Source: Pelistega indica | GTDB taxonomy: Bacteria > Pseudomonadota > Gammaproteobacteria > Burkholderiales > Burkholderiaceae_B | Direction of reading: 5' to 3' | Length of the DNA stretch: 54,682 nt | NCBI RefSeq assembly: GCF_000506865.1 | Contig: NZ_AYSV01000009.1 | Location: 1 to 54,682, forward strand | Part shown: positions 17,369 through 26,616 of the stretch, piece by piece | Layout: the number at the start of each line of letters is the position of its first letter | Position numbering within the stretch: the first letter of the stretch is position 1 | The notes under the pieces: model-generated | Seen by the model: the letters and a program-made list of their open reading frames with translations, nothing else | Database searches by the model: none | What the model was told of the DNA's origin: nothing | Program-made: the position numbers and the translations under genes

Positions 17369-18187
17369 ATGTTCAAAAAATTATTTAAATCTGTTGTTGC
17401 TATATGTTGCTTAGTATTGAGCGCTTGTGCGACGGGACCTGTAGATGAGTACCGAGAAGCAAAAGGGCAGGACAGTCGAGTTAAATATATTATCCTACAT
17501 TACACGTGGGAATCCTTAATGGATTCAATAAAAATTTTAACCGAGCAAGAGGTTTCTGCTCATTATTTGATTACAGATGAGGAACCAGCTAGAGTCATTC
17601 AATTGGTGGATGAGAATCGTAGGGCATGGCATGCTGGAAAGAGCCAATGGGGTACAGACACTAACTTAAATGCTCAATCTATTGGAATTGAGATTGTTAA
17701 TTTGGGACCCAAACAGAGTGGCAAAAAAGTTCCGTCTGATATTAATCAATGGCAAGCCTATACTAGCTCACAAATAGAACGTCTAATTGTTTTATTAAAA
17801 GATATCCAACAAAGACATCAAATTCAGGGAAAAAATATTCTCGCGCATAGCGATATCGCACCTCAGCGTAAGCTTGATCCTGGACCAGCTTTTCCTTGGC
17901 AATGGCTTGCCCAAGAAGGGTTGGGGCGATGGTATGATGAACATCAGGTGGCTAGTCTGACTAGAAAATATAAAAAAGAGGGGTTGCCTAGTACACTCTC
18001 ATTACAAAAAGCCTTGAAAACACTAGGTTATGATATTGAACTGACGGGTGATTGGACGAGTAAGAGTCAGCAAGTATTGCGAGCCTTTCAGATGCATTAC
18101 CGACCGGTAAAATTTGATGGTAGGATGGATGCCCAAACGGCAGCTATTCTGATGAATCTTCGAGCGATGGAAGCGTCAGAGAACTAA
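17369..18187 (+). CDS. N-acetylmuramoyl-L-alanine amidase, AmiD-like lipoprotein
   Basis: Cleaves the amide bond between MurNAc and the stem peptide, probably on anhydro-muropeptides at the outer membrane. The 272-residue protein starts with a lipoprotein signal whose lipobox is LSAC (Cys about 19). The Amidase_2 domain (about 38-185) has the zinc ligands in ILHYTWES, AWHAG context and AHSDIAPQRKLDPGP. A C-terminal peptidoglycan-binding domain (about 205-268) reads LQKALKTLGYDIELTGDW. This is the AmiD domain order. It follows msrQ by 22 bases. Confidence 0.92.
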   Translation: MFKKLFKSVVAICCLVLSACATGPVDEYREAKGQDSRVKYIILHYTWESLMDSIKILTEQEVSAHYLITDEEPARVIQLVDENRRAWHAGKSQWGTDTNLNAQSIGIEIVNLGPKQSGKKVPSDINQWQAYTSSQIERLIVLLKDIQQRHQIQGKNILAHSDIAPQRKLDPGPAFPWQWLAQEGLGRWYDEHQVASLTRKYKKEGLPSTLSLQKALKTLGYDIELTGDWTSKSQQVLRAFQMHYRPVKFDGRMDAQTAAILMNLRAMEASEN

Positions 18188-18252
18188 TTCTGTAGTATCT
18201 ATTGTGGTACTTGTGGTTCAGAGCTGCTTCCGTTTGCTCAGCGGTGTACTGT

Positions 18253-18957
18253 TCAAGCTAAAAATAAAAATAAGGTAGCTTGTTTGTCAATATCAGGAAC
18301 AGCTTGCTTTTTCCATTCAGCAATGGTGTAGGTTTTTATCCATTCGGCATCTGTGGTAATAGCACGCGCAATACAAAGTCTAGTGCTGGGTTTTAGGGTA
18401 TCTAATAGGGATTGAAACATAGCTAAATTACGGTAGGGTGTTTCAATAAAAAGTTGTGTTTGTTGGTGCTTTTGTGAGTAACTTTCCCATTGTTGCAATT
18501 GCTTTACGCGTTCATGTGGTTGTACAGGAGCATAACCATGAAAGGCGAAACGTTGTCCATCCAGACCACTAGCCATTAGTCCTAGCAATAGAGAAGAGGG
18601 GCCAACCCAAGGAATGACTCGGATATTCATTTTGTGAGCTTCCTTGACGACTATGGCTCCAGGGTCAGCCACTGCAGGGCAACCAGCTTCGGAGACTAAA
18701 CCAATACGTCCTTGACTTCCGGGGTTTTTTAACCATTCTCTAATCTCTTGTGGGCTAGTTTTAGATGTTAAAGTGTGAATGATAATTTCTTGGATTGGTT
18801 TTACTGGGGTAACAAGTTTTAGAAAAGCACGTGCTGTTTTAGCATTTTCAGCGATATAGACATCAATTTCTGATGCGAGTGTTTGAGCTTCTTGAGGAAG
18901 CCAGCGTTGGATCGGGGCATTACCAAGCCCTACCGGGATAAGATGTAAACTAGTCAT
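18253..18957 (-). CDS. RsmI-like SAM-dependent methyltransferase (tetrapyrrole methylase fold)
   Basis: A 234-residue relative of RsmI, the enzyme that 2'-O-methylates C1402 of 16S rRNA. Landmarks are LIPVGLGNAPI at the N terminus, GLVSEAGCPAVADPGA, VIPWVGPSSLLLGLMASG and FIETPYRN. It differs from true RsmI in the N-terminal motif and shorter length, and is the paralogue often found next to maf in betaproteobacteria. Its target is not known. It starts three bases after the maf stop, so the two are one minus-strand unit. Confidence 0.88.
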   Translation of the reverse strand: MTSLHLIPVGLGNAPIQRWLPQEAQTLASEIDVYIAENAKTARAFLKLVTPVKPIQEIIIHTLTSKTSPQEIREWLKNPGSQGRIGLVSEAGCPAVADPGAIVVKEAHKMNIRVIPWVGPSSLLLGLMASGLDGQRFAFHGYAPVQPHERVKQLQQWESYSQKHQQTQLFIETPYRNLAMFQSLLDTLKPSTRLCIARAITTDAEWIKTYTIAEWKKQAVPDIDKQATLFLFLA

Positions 18958-18959
18958 TA

Positions 18960-19563
18960 TTAAATGAGTCCTGCTTTTAGTGTTGGGTTAAGTCCAAAAT
19001 GTCTTAGCATTTGTGCTAATTCAATGAGTGGGAGCCCTATAATTGCTGTTGGGTCGTCACTACTTAGTTTTTCCATCAATGTAATCCCCAAACTTTCTGC
19101 TTTGGCGCTACCAGCGGTATCAAAAGGTTGCTCAATTTGTAAGTAGTGATCAATTTCGGCATCAGTTAATTGTCTAAAATAGGCATGAGTAATAACATTT
19201 CTTAGAAAGGATTTCTGTTCCTTTGCATACAGCTAGTGCAGAGTGAAATTGAACATGTTGTCCGCTTAATTGACGTAGTTGTTGTTGTGCTTTTACAAAA
19301 GAACCGGGTTTGCCAATAGGGTCATTTCCAAGGGTGGCAACTTGGTCTGATCCGATAACGATTGCATCAGGGAATTGTTTACAGATAGCCTGCGCTTTTT
19401 CTATAGACAGCCTGATGGCTAGTTCTACGGGCGATTCAGCCGGTTTGGGCGTTTCATCAATATTAGGTGAAATAGTTTCAAAAGGCAGTTGAAAACGTTC
19501 TAGCATCATTTTTCGGTATTTTGAAGATGAGGCTAAAATCAATCGAAATTCTGAGTTTTTCAT
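18960..19563 (-). pseudogene. maf: Maf/YceF-type nucleotide pyrophosphatase, frameshifted
   Basis: Maf proteins hydrolyse non-canonical or modified nucleoside triphosphates (YceF: 7-methyl-GTP). The first part, ILASSSKYRKMMLERFQLPF through GSDQVATLGNDPIGKPG and HSALAVCKGTE, is canonical. The frame then drifts to a stop at 19174, while the next frame reads SFLRNVITHAYFRQLTDAEI, EQPFDTAGSAKAE and DPTAIIGLPLIEL, the expected Maf ending, to a TAA at 18960-18962. Removing one base at about 19205-19225 (for example in GAAATCC) restores a protein of about 200 residues. Position before yceD-rpmF-plsX (divergent) matches the yceF locus of E. coli. Confidence 0.88.
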
Positions 19564-19717
19564 TGTTTTATTTGACCAAAATTTAATATCAGGTTATTAT
19601 TTTATGTTTCACGGGAATTGTGAGTTTCTACGGAAAGCACATTTTCGTATTATATATTAGGCTAATTCTAGTAGCTAGTGTGTTTGAGGTGCATTTAATA
19701 GATGCGCGGAGAGTAAA

Positions 19718-20227
19718 GTGGAGAAATATATTGATTTAATGGATTTGGTGCGTTTAGGGCACGAAGTTCATCAGCAAAATCCACTGTCACGCTTTTTGCG
19801 TCTTACGGAAGATTTACCAGAACAGACTGATGAAAATCAAGTGTCTTGGAGCATAAAAGGCCATCAAAAGCCGCATGGTCCCGCACTGGTAAAACTTAGT
19901 ATCACGGCGAACCCACGGTTGCAATGTCAGCGCTGCATGAAATTATTTAATTACGATGTAGCTTCTGAGGTAGAATTACAAGTTGTCACGTCGGAGCGAG
20001 CATTTAATGCAGATGTCTCTGAATCAGGCGAAATTGACAATGATGCCTATGAGAAAATTTTAGCTAACAAACCAGTAGATATGTTGGCGTTAGTTGAAGA
20101 CGAACTTATTTTAAGTTTGCCTTATATTCCTAAGCATGATATATGCCCAGAGTTGGCAGAAATGCCAGAGGATAACTTAGAGAAAAGACCTTCTCCCTTT
20201 GCAGTGCTTGAGAAGCTTAAACATTAA
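19718..20227 (+). CDS. yceD: YceD family (DUF177) protein, 23S rRNA accumulation
   Basis: YceD is needed for normal 23S rRNA accumulation in E. coli and plants; its mechanism is unclear. The 169-residue protein has the family cysteine pairs in LQCQRCMKLF and the DICPE segment near the C terminus. The GTG start at 19718 is preceded by GGAGAG at good spacing; an ATG 21 bases downstream is the alternative. It is directly upstream of rpmF, the universal neighbour. Confidence 0.92.
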   Translation: MEKYIDLMDLVRLGHEVHQQNPLSRFLRLTEDLPEQTDENQVSWSIKGHQKPHGPALVKLSITANPRLQCQRCMKLFNYDVASEVELQVVTSERAFNADVSESGEIDNDAYEKILANKPVDMLALVEDELILSLPYIPKHDICPELAEMPEDNLEKRPSPFAVLEKLKH

Positions 20228-20274
20228 TTTAATTTTATCTGTCTCTTAGCGATACAGTATTTTTTGGAGTCATC

Positions 20275-20457
20275 ATGGCTGTTCAACAAAACAAGAAAAC
20301 ACCATCTAAACGTGGTATGCATCGTTCTCACGATTTCCTAACTAACCCACCAACAGCGATTGAGCCAACAACTGGCGAATTGCACTTACGTCACCACATT
20401 AGCCCTAATGGTGTTTATCGTGGTCGTAAAGTTCTAAAAACGAAAAACGACGAATAA
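20275..20457 (+). CDS. rpmF: 50S ribosomal protein L32
   Basis: A 60-residue, very basic protein: [20 protein letters not shown] is the standard L32 opening, and the family [15 protein letters not shown] ending is present. Like other proteobacterial L32 it lacks the four zinc cysteines. It lies between yceD and plsX in the conserved order. Confidence 0.98.
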   Translation: MAVQQNKKTPSKRGMHRSHDFLTNPPTAIEPTTGELHLRHHISPNGVYRGRKVLKTKNDE

Positions 20458-20484
20458 TTTTTATTAGTAAATAAAAACTTAATC

Positions 20485-21534
20485 GTGGTACGTATCGCTA
20501 TTGATTGCATGGGGGGAGACTTTGGTCTCCCCGTTACTCTTCCTGCTTCCGTACAAGTAGCAGAGGATTACCCAGAGGTGCATTTTTTATTAGTGGGTGA
20601 TAAAACCCAGATCGAAACTGCATTAAAATCAGCGAAACCTTCTCGACTATCTCAATTCACTGTTGTGCATGCTGAAGAAAGTATTCAGATGGATGACTCT
20701 ATTGAGGTGGCTCTTCGTCGAAAACGAAAATCTTCCATGCATTTAGCATTGCTGGCTGTTAAAGAACAGCAAGCTGATGCTTGTGTCTCTGCAGGCAACA
20801 CGGGTGCATTAATGGCTGTTGCTCGCTTCATATTAAAAACATTGGATGGTATTGATAGACCAGCCATTGCTTCTGCTATTCCTAATCAGTTAGGCAAAGG
20901 AACAACCGTCCTAGATTTAGGTGCAAATGTTGATTGCACACCAGAGCATTTATTGCAGTTTGCCTTAATGGGATCTGCATTATCACAGGCGATTGATGGA
21001 ATTCCTGAACCAAAAGTAGGTTTACTAAACATCGGTAGTGAAGCCATTAAAGGCAATGACGTTGTTAAGAAAACAGGTGACCTTTTACAGTCTGCCCCTA
21101 TTAATTTCATTGGAAATGTAGAGGGCGATGATATTTTTAAGGGAACTGCCAATGTTGTTGTTTGTGATGGTTTTGTCGGAAATGTCTTATTAAAATCAGT
21201 TGAAGGTTTAGCAAAGATGATCAGCAAGAAAATTAAAGAGAATTTTTTAAGTTCACTTTATAATAAGTTTGCTGCTTTAATTGCTCGTCCAGTGCTCTCT
21301 AAATTTCGTGATGAGGTTGATAATCGTCGTTATAATGGTGCTGCATTGTTGGGTTTACGTGGGGTTGTATTTAAAAGTCACGGTTCAGCAGATATACTAG
21401 CGTTTAGATGTGCAATTGAACGTGCAAAACGAGCTGTTGAAAGCCAGCTATTAGATAAAACTGTATTGACCATACAGCAAATGACGCATTTGCATCAAGA
21501 AACTAATCAGAATAATAACAACATCCTTTCATAG
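20485..21534 (+). CDS. plsX: Phosphate acyltransferase PlsX
   Basis: PlsX makes acyl-phosphate from acyl-ACP for the PlsY route to lysophosphatidic acid. The 349-residue protein starts at GTG with [13 protein letters not shown] and contains [34 protein letters not shown] and [11 protein letters not shown], all diagnostic. It is co-directional with rpmF (27 bases) and fabH. Confidence 0.97.
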   Translation: MVRIAIDCMGGDFGLPVTLPASVQVAEDYPEVHFLLVGDKTQIETALKSAKPSRLSQFTVVHAEESIQMDDSIEVALRRKRKSSMHLALLAVKEQQADACVSAGNTGALMAVARFILKTLDGIDRPAIASAIPNQLGKGTTVLDLGANVDCTPEHLLQFALMGSALSQAIDGIPEPKVGLLNIGSEAIKGNDVVKKTGDLLQSAPINFIGNVEGDDIFKGTANVVVCDGFVGNVLLKSVEGLAKMISKKIKENFLSSLYNKFAALIARPVLSKFRDEVDNRRYNGAALLGLRGVVFKSHGSADILAFRCAIERAKRAVESQLLDKTVLTIQQMTHLHQETNQNNNNILS

Positions 21535-21561
21535 GATGTGGTGACATCAGGAGATTTAACC

Positions 21562-22536
21562 ATGCCATTCGCAAAGATTATAGGTTCAGGTAGTGCTTTG
21601 CCAGAAAACATTGTTTCAAACGATGTTTTAGCTGATCAGCTTGCCAAAAAAGGAATTGAAACTTCAGATGAGTGGATATTTACGCGAACAGGTATTAAAC
21701 AGCGTTATATAGCAGCAGACAATATTAAAACAAGTGATTTAGCGACTGAAGCGGCTAGAAAAGCGATTGAAGATGCAGGAATTTCAGCTGATGAAATTGA
21801 TTTGATTGTCTTGGCGACATCAACGCCAGATTATATTTTTCCTAGTACAGCTTGTTTGGTGCAAGCAAAGTTAGGTATCAAAGGCGGAGCCGCATTTGAC
21901 GTACAAGCTGTTTGCAGTGGTTTTGTTTATGCGCTTACAACAGCAGATAGTTATATTCGTGCCGGGAATGCTAAATGTGCACTTGTCATTGGTGCTGAGA
22001 CATTTACACGCATTCTGGATTGGAATGATAGAGGAACTTGTGTATTATTTGGGGATGGTGCAGGTGCAATGGTGCTTAAGGTCTCTGAAGAGCCAGGTAT
22101 TTTAGCGACACAACTAAATGCGGATGGCAGTTTACACACAATCTTGCGTACAGAAGGCGCTATTCATCATGGGCAAGTTACTGGAGATCCATTTTTACGT
22201 ATGGATGGTCAGGCTGTATTTAAAAAGGCAGTGACGTCTTTAGAGGATTCTGCGTTAAAAGTTTGTGAGAAAGCTTCTATCCGTCCAGAGGATATTGATT
22301 GGATGGTGCCACATCAAGCTAATGTTAGAATTATTAATTCATTGGGTAGAAAATTGGGTATTCCTGAGGAAAAAGTTGTGGTTACAGTAGATAAGCATGC
22401 TAATACTTCTGCTGCAAGTGTACCTTTAGCTTTTGATGTTGCTTATAAAGATGGTCGCATCAAAGAAGGGCAAACTATCCTATTGCAAGGCGTTGGTGGT
22501 GGTTTCACTTGGGGCTCAGTTTTAGTTAAATTATAA
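21562..22536 (+). CDS. fabH: Beta-ketoacyl-ACP synthase III FabH
   Basis: FabH condenses acetyl-CoA with malonyl-ACP to start fatty acid synthesis. I choose the ATG at 21562 (324 residues) because AGGAG sits 8 bases upstream and the protein then starts [15 protein letters not shown] as usual. The catalytic triad is visible: Cys in [12 protein letters not shown], His in [11 protein letters not shown] and Asn in [16 protein letters not shown] 24 bases upstream is less likely. Confidence 0.97.
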   Translation: MPFAKIIGSGSALPENIVSNDVLADQLAKKGIETSDEWIFTRTGIKQRYIAADNIKTSDLATEAARKAIEDAGISADEIDLIVLATSTPDYIFPSTACLVQAKLGIKGGAAFDVQAVCSGFVYALTTADSYIRAGNAKCALVIGAETFTRILDWNDRGTCVLFGDGAGAMVLKVSEEPGILATQLNADGSLHTILRTEGAIHHGQVTGDPFLRMDGQAVFKKAVTSLEDSALKVCEKASIRPEDIDWMVPHQANVRIINSLGRKLGIPEEKVVVTVDKHANTSAASVPLAFDVAYKDGRIKEGQTILLQGVGGGFTWGSVLVKL

Positions 22537-22560
22537 GATAATAAAGAGGGAAGAGAAGTG

Positions 22561-23493
22561 ATGAAATTAGCTATGGTATTTCCTGGGCAAGGGTCTCAAG
22601 CGGTTGGTATGCTTGATGCATGGAAAGAGGTTGCAGTGGTGCAAAACATTATGCAGAGAGCTAGTAATGCACTAGACCAAGATTTAGTAAACTTAATTGC
22701 TAATGGACCAGCCGAACAACTTAATCTTACAACAAATACACAGCCTGTTATGTTGGCTGCTAGTTACGCTATGTACCAAGCTTATATTGAGCAGGGAGGT
22801 GTTATTCCATCAGTAGTGGCTGGCCATAGTTTAGGAGAATATACAGCATTAGCCGCTGCAGGAGTGATTTCGTTAGAAGACGCAGTGAAACTAGTGCGTA
22901 TTCGTGCAAATGCTATGCAAGATGCTGTTCCTGTGGGTGCTGGCTCTATGGCAGCTATTTTAGGTTTAGATGACGAAACCGTTCAAAAGGTGTGCAATGA
23001 AGCCGCACAGGGTGAAGTAGTTGAGGCAGTAAATTTTAATGCTCCAGCGCAAGTAGTTATTGCTGGGCATAAAGCCGCTGTCGAAAGGGCTTGTGAATTA
23101 GCCAAAAAAGAAGGAGCTAAGAGAGCATTAGTATTACCGGTCTCAGCACCGTTCCATTCTTCATTGTTAAAGCCTGCCGCGACTATTCTTGAAAAAGCTT
23201 TAAATCAACTGGATTTAGTATCTGCAAGCATTGATATTATTAATAATGTCGATGTAGAGACAGTAACAGACTCTATTCTCATCAAAGATGGTTTAGTGCG
23301 TCAAGCTTGGCATCCAGTACGTTGGGTTGAGACTATTCAACGTATGCAAAAAGAGGGTGTTACTCATATCGTGGAATGCGGACCAGGGAAAGTATTAACA
23401 GGTTTAGTAAAACGTATTGCGCCTGAAATTCAAGCGTTATCTATTACTGATCCTACATCATTAGCATCAACTTTGGATGCCTTAAAAAATTAA
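22561..23493 (+). CDS. fabD: Malonyl-CoA:ACP transacylase FabD
   Basis: Transfers malonyl from CoA to ACP. The 310-residue protein begins MKLAMVFPGQGSQAVGM; the catalytic serine is in VAGHSLGEYTALAAAG and the histidine in VSAPFHSSLLKPA. A GTG codon lies immediately before the ATG and could serve as start; GGGAAGAG upstream supports either. It follows fabH by about 20 bases. Confidence 0.97.
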   Translation: MKLAMVFPGQGSQAVGMLDAWKEVAVVQNIMQRASNALDQDLVNLIANGPAEQLNLTTNTQPVMLAASYAMYQAYIEQGGVIPSVVAGHSLGEYTALAAAGVISLEDAVKLVRIRANAMQDAVPVGAGSMAAILGLDDETVQKVCNEAAQGEVVEAVNFNAPAQVVIAGHKAAVERACELAKKEGAKRALVLPVSAPFHSSLLKPAATILEKALNQLDLVSASIDIINNVDVETVTDSILIKDGLVRQAWHPVRWVETIQRMQKEGVTHIVECGPGKVLTGLVKRIAPEIQALSITDPTSLASTLDALKN

Positions 23494-23502
23494 GGAAGAG
23501 TT

Positions 23503-24243
23503 ATGACAAAAGAACTAACAGGTCAGATAGCGCTAGTAACAGGTGCGAGTCGTGGTTTAGGGCAAGCAATAGCTTTAGAACTTGCTAAACGAGGTGCGAT
23601 AGTTGTTGGTACAGCAACGACTGAGAATGGTGCACAAAGTGTTTCTGAACAGTTAACTCCTTTTGGTGGGCGTGGCGTCGTGCTAAACGTGACTGATGCG
23701 GCAGCAAGTGATGCTCTTTTAGCTGAGTTAGCTGCTGAGGGTGGTCCACATATTCTGGTGAATAATGCGGGCATTACTCGTGATGGTCTTATTATGCGTA
23801 TGAAAGATGAGGATTGGGATGCTGTGATTCAGACGAATTTAACAGCTGTATTCCGTCTTTGCCGTGGTGTAATTAGACCAATGGTTAAAGCCAGAGGTGG
23901 CAGAATTATTAATGTGACATCCGTGGTTGGAGAAAGTGGAAACCCAGGTCAAGTTAACTATGCGGCTGCAAAAGCAGGTGTTGCTGGTTTGACTCGTGCT
24001 TTAGCGAGAGAAATTGGTAGTCGTAATATTACGGTTAATTGTGTTGCACCAGGATTTATTGATACTGATATGACACGTGCACTTGGTGATGAAGCAACAA
24101 ATGCATTATTAAGCCAAATTCCTATGGCTCGCTTAGGACAAGTGAACGATATTGCACAAGCTGTAGCGTTCTTAGCTAGTCCAGGTGCAGGGTATATCAC
24201 AGGTAATACGTTACATGTGAACGGTGGTATGTATATGTCCTAA
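23503..24243 (+). CDS. fabG: 3-oxoacyl-ACP reductase FabG
   Basis: NADPH-dependent reductase of the elongation cycle. The 246-residue short-chain dehydrogenase shows the cofactor motif TGASRGLGQAIA, NNAG at about residue 86, the catalytic Ser/Tyr/Lys in NVTSVVGESGNPGQVNYAAAK (seen as NYAAAK), and the terminal GGMYMS. It is nine bases after fabD. Confidence 0.98.
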   Translation: MTKELTGQIALVTGASRGLGQAIALELAKRGAIVVGTATTENGAQSVSEQLTPFGGRGVVLNVTDAAASDALLAELAAEGGPHILVNNAGITRDGLIMRMKDEDWDAVIQTNLTAVFRLCRGVIRPMVKARGGRIINVTSVVGESGNPGQVNYAAAKAGVAGLTRALAREIGSRNITVNCVAPGFIDTDMTRALGDEATNALLSQIPMARLGQVNDIAQAVAFLASPGAGYITGNTLHVNGGMYMS

Positions 24244-24280
24244 GGTTTCTTAGGCTGTCAAGAATTTTAATTTTTTGTTT

Positions 24281-24308
24281 TTGTTCGTTTTTTGCAAAAA
24301 ATGAACAA
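24281..24308 (+). terminator. AT-rich hairpin after fabG, weak terminator candidate
   Basis: TTGTTC-G-TTTTTT-GC-AAAAAA-T-GAACAA forms a long but AT-rich stem followed by ATTTTTAT. It lies between fabG and acpP, where partial termination or an acpP-specific promoter would let ACP be made in excess. Stability is doubtful. Confidence 0.45.
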
Positions 24309-24448
24309 ATTTTTATAAAATGCAAACTGGCAGTTGTGTTTGTATTTACAGTAGTGAGTACATTGAGTGCTGATTTTTTTTTAATTTAAAACAACCCTTT
24401 GTGTTGCATAGGGTATAACTTGGGGAATGATCCCTATTGGAGATTTAC

Positions 24449-24682
24449 ATGGACATCGAACAACGCGTCAAGAAAATCGTTGCAAAACAGTTAGGTGTAA
24501 GCGAAGCAGAAATCAAAAATGAGTCTTCATTTCTTGACGACTTAGGTGCCGATTCACTAGATATGGTTGAATTAGTTATGGCTTTTGAAGATGAGTTCGA
24601 AGCTAGCATTACTGATGAGCAAGCTGAAACTATTACAACAGTTCAAAAAGCGATTGATTTCATTTCAGCTCAAAAAGCTTAA
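24449..24682 (+). CDS. acpP: Acyl carrier protein
   Basis: The carrier on which fatty acids are built. The 77-residue acidic protein starts [17 protein letters not shown] at 24449 with GGAG six bases upstream, and carries the phosphopantetheine serine in [14 protein letters not shown] gap of about 205 bases from fabG and a strong terminator afterwards suggest it has its own transcript as well as read-through. Confidence 0.98.
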   Translation: MDIEQRVKKIVAKQLGVSEAEIKNESSFLDDLGADSLDMVELVMAFEDEFEASITDEQAETITTVQKAIDFISAQKA

Positions 24683-24755
24683 TGAGAATATCTGTTTTTT
24701 TGAAAATATGACAGAGGTAGTTCAAACAAGTATTTTGTACTGCCTCGTCTCAAAG

Positions 24756-24810
24756 AGCGTCTTGGAAAAATCTAGCAGTGTTGTTCTGTATTTTCCAAAA
24801 CGCTTTTTTT
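24756..24810 (+). terminator. Intrinsic terminator after acpP
   Basis: AGCGT-C-TTGGAAAA pairs with TTTTCCAA-A-ACGCT around a 21-nt loop and is followed directly by a T7 run at 24804-24810. It separates acpP from fabF. Confidence 0.85.
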
Positions 24811-24860
24811 AGGTCAATATAAAATTTCAAACATGATTTGAATGAAAACGGGAGTTGTCT

Positions 24861-26090
24861 GTGAAGAGACGAGTTGTTATTACAGGTTTAGGTATTGTTT
24901 CACCAGTAGGAAATACACTGGCTACGGCTTGGGATAATATCGTAAATGGACGTTCAGGTATTACTAATATTACTCGTTTTGATGCGAGTGCTTTTAATTC
25001 ACAAGTAGCTGCTGAAGTGAAGGATTTTAATGCTGAGAACTATATCGGTGCTAAAGAAATTAAGCAGATGGACACGTTTATCCACTATGGTTTAGCGGCA
25101 TCTATTGATGCTTGGCGTGATTCTGGTCTAGAAGTGACCGAAGAAAATGCTCATCGTTTTGGTGCTATTGTTAGCTCAGGCATTGGCGGACTTAAACGTA
25201 TTGAAGAAACACAAACAGATTATTTAGAAAAAGGTCCACGCCGTATTTCGCCTTTTTTTGTTCCAGCCTCATTGATTAATCTTATTTCAGGTCACTTAAC
25301 TATTATGTTAGGTTTAAAAGGACCGAGTTATGCTGTTGTTTCTGCGTGTACGACAGGATTGCACTCAATTGGTGATGCGGCTAGATTGATTGAATATGGT
25401 GACGCTGATGTGATGTTGGCGGGTGGTGCAGAAGCGACAGTTTCTCCATTAGGTATTGGTGGTTTTGCGGCTATGCGTGCATTATCAACAAGAAATGATG
25501 ATCCTCAAACAGCATCTCGTCCTTGGGATAAGGATCGTGATGGTTTCGTATTAGGTGAAGGTGCTGGTGTTCTTGTTTTGGAAGAATATGAACATGCAAT
25601 AAAGCGTGGTGCTAAGATTTATGGTGAATTTGTGGGCTACGGAATGAGTTCGGATGCTCATCACATCACTGCACCTGATCGTGAAGGACCATGTCGTGGT
25701 ATTCAGAATGCCTTACGCAATGCTGGTATCAATGCAGATCAAATTAACTACGTTAATGCACATGGTACCTCAACACCGTTAGGTGATAAAAATGAAACTG
25801 AAGCATTGAAATTAGCGTTGGGTGATCATGCATATAAAACCGTTGTAAACTCGACAAAATCAATGACAGGTCACTTATTAGGTGCGGCTGGTGGTATTGA
25901 AGCAGTCTTCACAACATTAGCTGTTCATCATCAAGTTTCTCCACCGACTATTAATATTTTTAACCAAGATCCAGAGTGTGATTTGGATTATTGTGCCAAT
26001 ACAGCACGTGATTTAAAAATTGATTACGCCTTATCTAACTCATTTGGATTTGGTGGTACTAATGGTTCGATGATTGTTAAGAAAATTTAG
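24861..26090 (+). CDS. fabF: Beta-ketoacyl-ACP synthase II FabF
   Basis: Elongating condensing enzyme. I select the GTG at 24861 (409 residues, [18 protein letters not shown]), six bases after GGGAG, over a TTG abutting that site. The Cys-His-His centre is visible in [29 protein letters not shown] and [12 protein letters not shown], with the C-terminal [12 protein letters not shown] loop. It follows acpP after a terminator, so probably also has its own promoter. Confidence 0.97.
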   Translation: MKRRVVITGLGIVSPVGNTLATAWDNIVNGRSGITNITRFDASAFNSQVAAEVKDFNAENYIGAKEIKQMDTFIHYGLAASIDAWRDSGLEVTEENAHRFGAIVSSGIGGLKRIEETQTDYLEKGPRRISPFFVPASLINLISGHLTIMLGLKGPSYAVVSACTTGLHSIGDAARLIEYGDADVMLAGGAEATVSPLGIGGFAAMRALSTRNDDPQTASRPWDKDRDGFVLGEGAGVLVLEEYEHAIKRGAKIYGEFVGYGMSSDAHHITAPDREGPCRGIQNALRNAGINADQINYVNAHGTSTPLGDKNETEALKLALGDHAYKTVVNSTKSMTGHLLGAAGGIEAVFTTLAVHHQVSPPTINIFNQDPECDLDYCANTARDLKIDYALSNSFGFGGTNGSMIVKKI

Positions 26091-26098
26091 GATTAACC

Positions 26099-26512
26099 AT
26101 GTTAATCCGTTCTCTTCCAGACTATTGGGCAAATAGTTTAGTCTTGTCTCAGTCAAGAGGAGAATTACATATAAAAGCCCTATTATTGATGTTGGCAATT
26201 TTTGTCCTATTAGGAGGAAATTTCGCTCTCATGGTAGTAGGGCTTTTTTATGCTTACCAAAAACTTCAAAAAACCCCTTCTTTATGGGTATTATCATATT
26301 CTCCTCAACAGCTTAGTTTGGTTAGTGATGAACGGGCTTATCAAGGTGATGCTATTAATATTTCCAAGGGACCATTCTGGTGGCAATTGGCTATTCGAGA
26401 AATAGATGGAAAATGCTCCAATCCGATAATCATTTGGAAATGGCAGTTGTCTGATAAAGCATGGCGAAAATTTAATGTGGTCATGCATTATTTGCAGTAC
26501 AAACAAGCCTAA
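26099..26512 (+). CDS. Small membrane protein of unknown function (YgfX-like layout)
   Basis: A 137-residue protein starting 8 bases after fabF. It has a hydrophobic stretch at about 27-50 (LLLMLAIFVLLGG then LMVVGLFYAY) followed by a soluble part with several tryptophans and the ending KAWRKFNVVMHYLQY. The two-helix head and the WR-containing tail recall YgfX/CptA proteins, but the similarity is weak and I do not assign a function. In relatives the space between fabF and mucD holds rpoE and its regulators; here only this gene remains. Confidence 0.6.
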   Translation: MLIRSLPDYWANSLVLSQSRGELHIKALLLMLAIFVLLGGNFALMVVGLFYAYQKLQKTPSLWVLSYSPQQLSLVSDERAYQGDAINISKGPFWWQLAIREIDGKCSNPIIIWKWQLSDKAWRKFNVVMHYLQYKQA

Positions 26513-26547
26513 TCGCTTAATAAAAAATTTCCTCTTGTTTCATGGGG

Positions 26548-26576
26548 TTGAAAAAAAAATAGAATGACTATAGACT
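26548..26576 (+). promoter_or_regulatory. Putative sigma-70 promoter for mucD operon
   Basis: TTGAAA at 26548-26553 and TAGACT at 26571-26576 are separated by 17 bases, about 40 bases before the mucD ATG. Moderate match to consensus; inference. Confidence 0.4.
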
Positions 26577-26616
26577 ATTGATATCCATATAAGACTCCCT
26601 ATTGCAAGGATTCAAC

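Noticed and set aside
18188-18252. Possible tRNA between the amidase and RsmI-like genes
   Set aside because: No cloverleaf, T-loop or CCA-compatible acceptor stem can be drawn; it is a short convergent gap.
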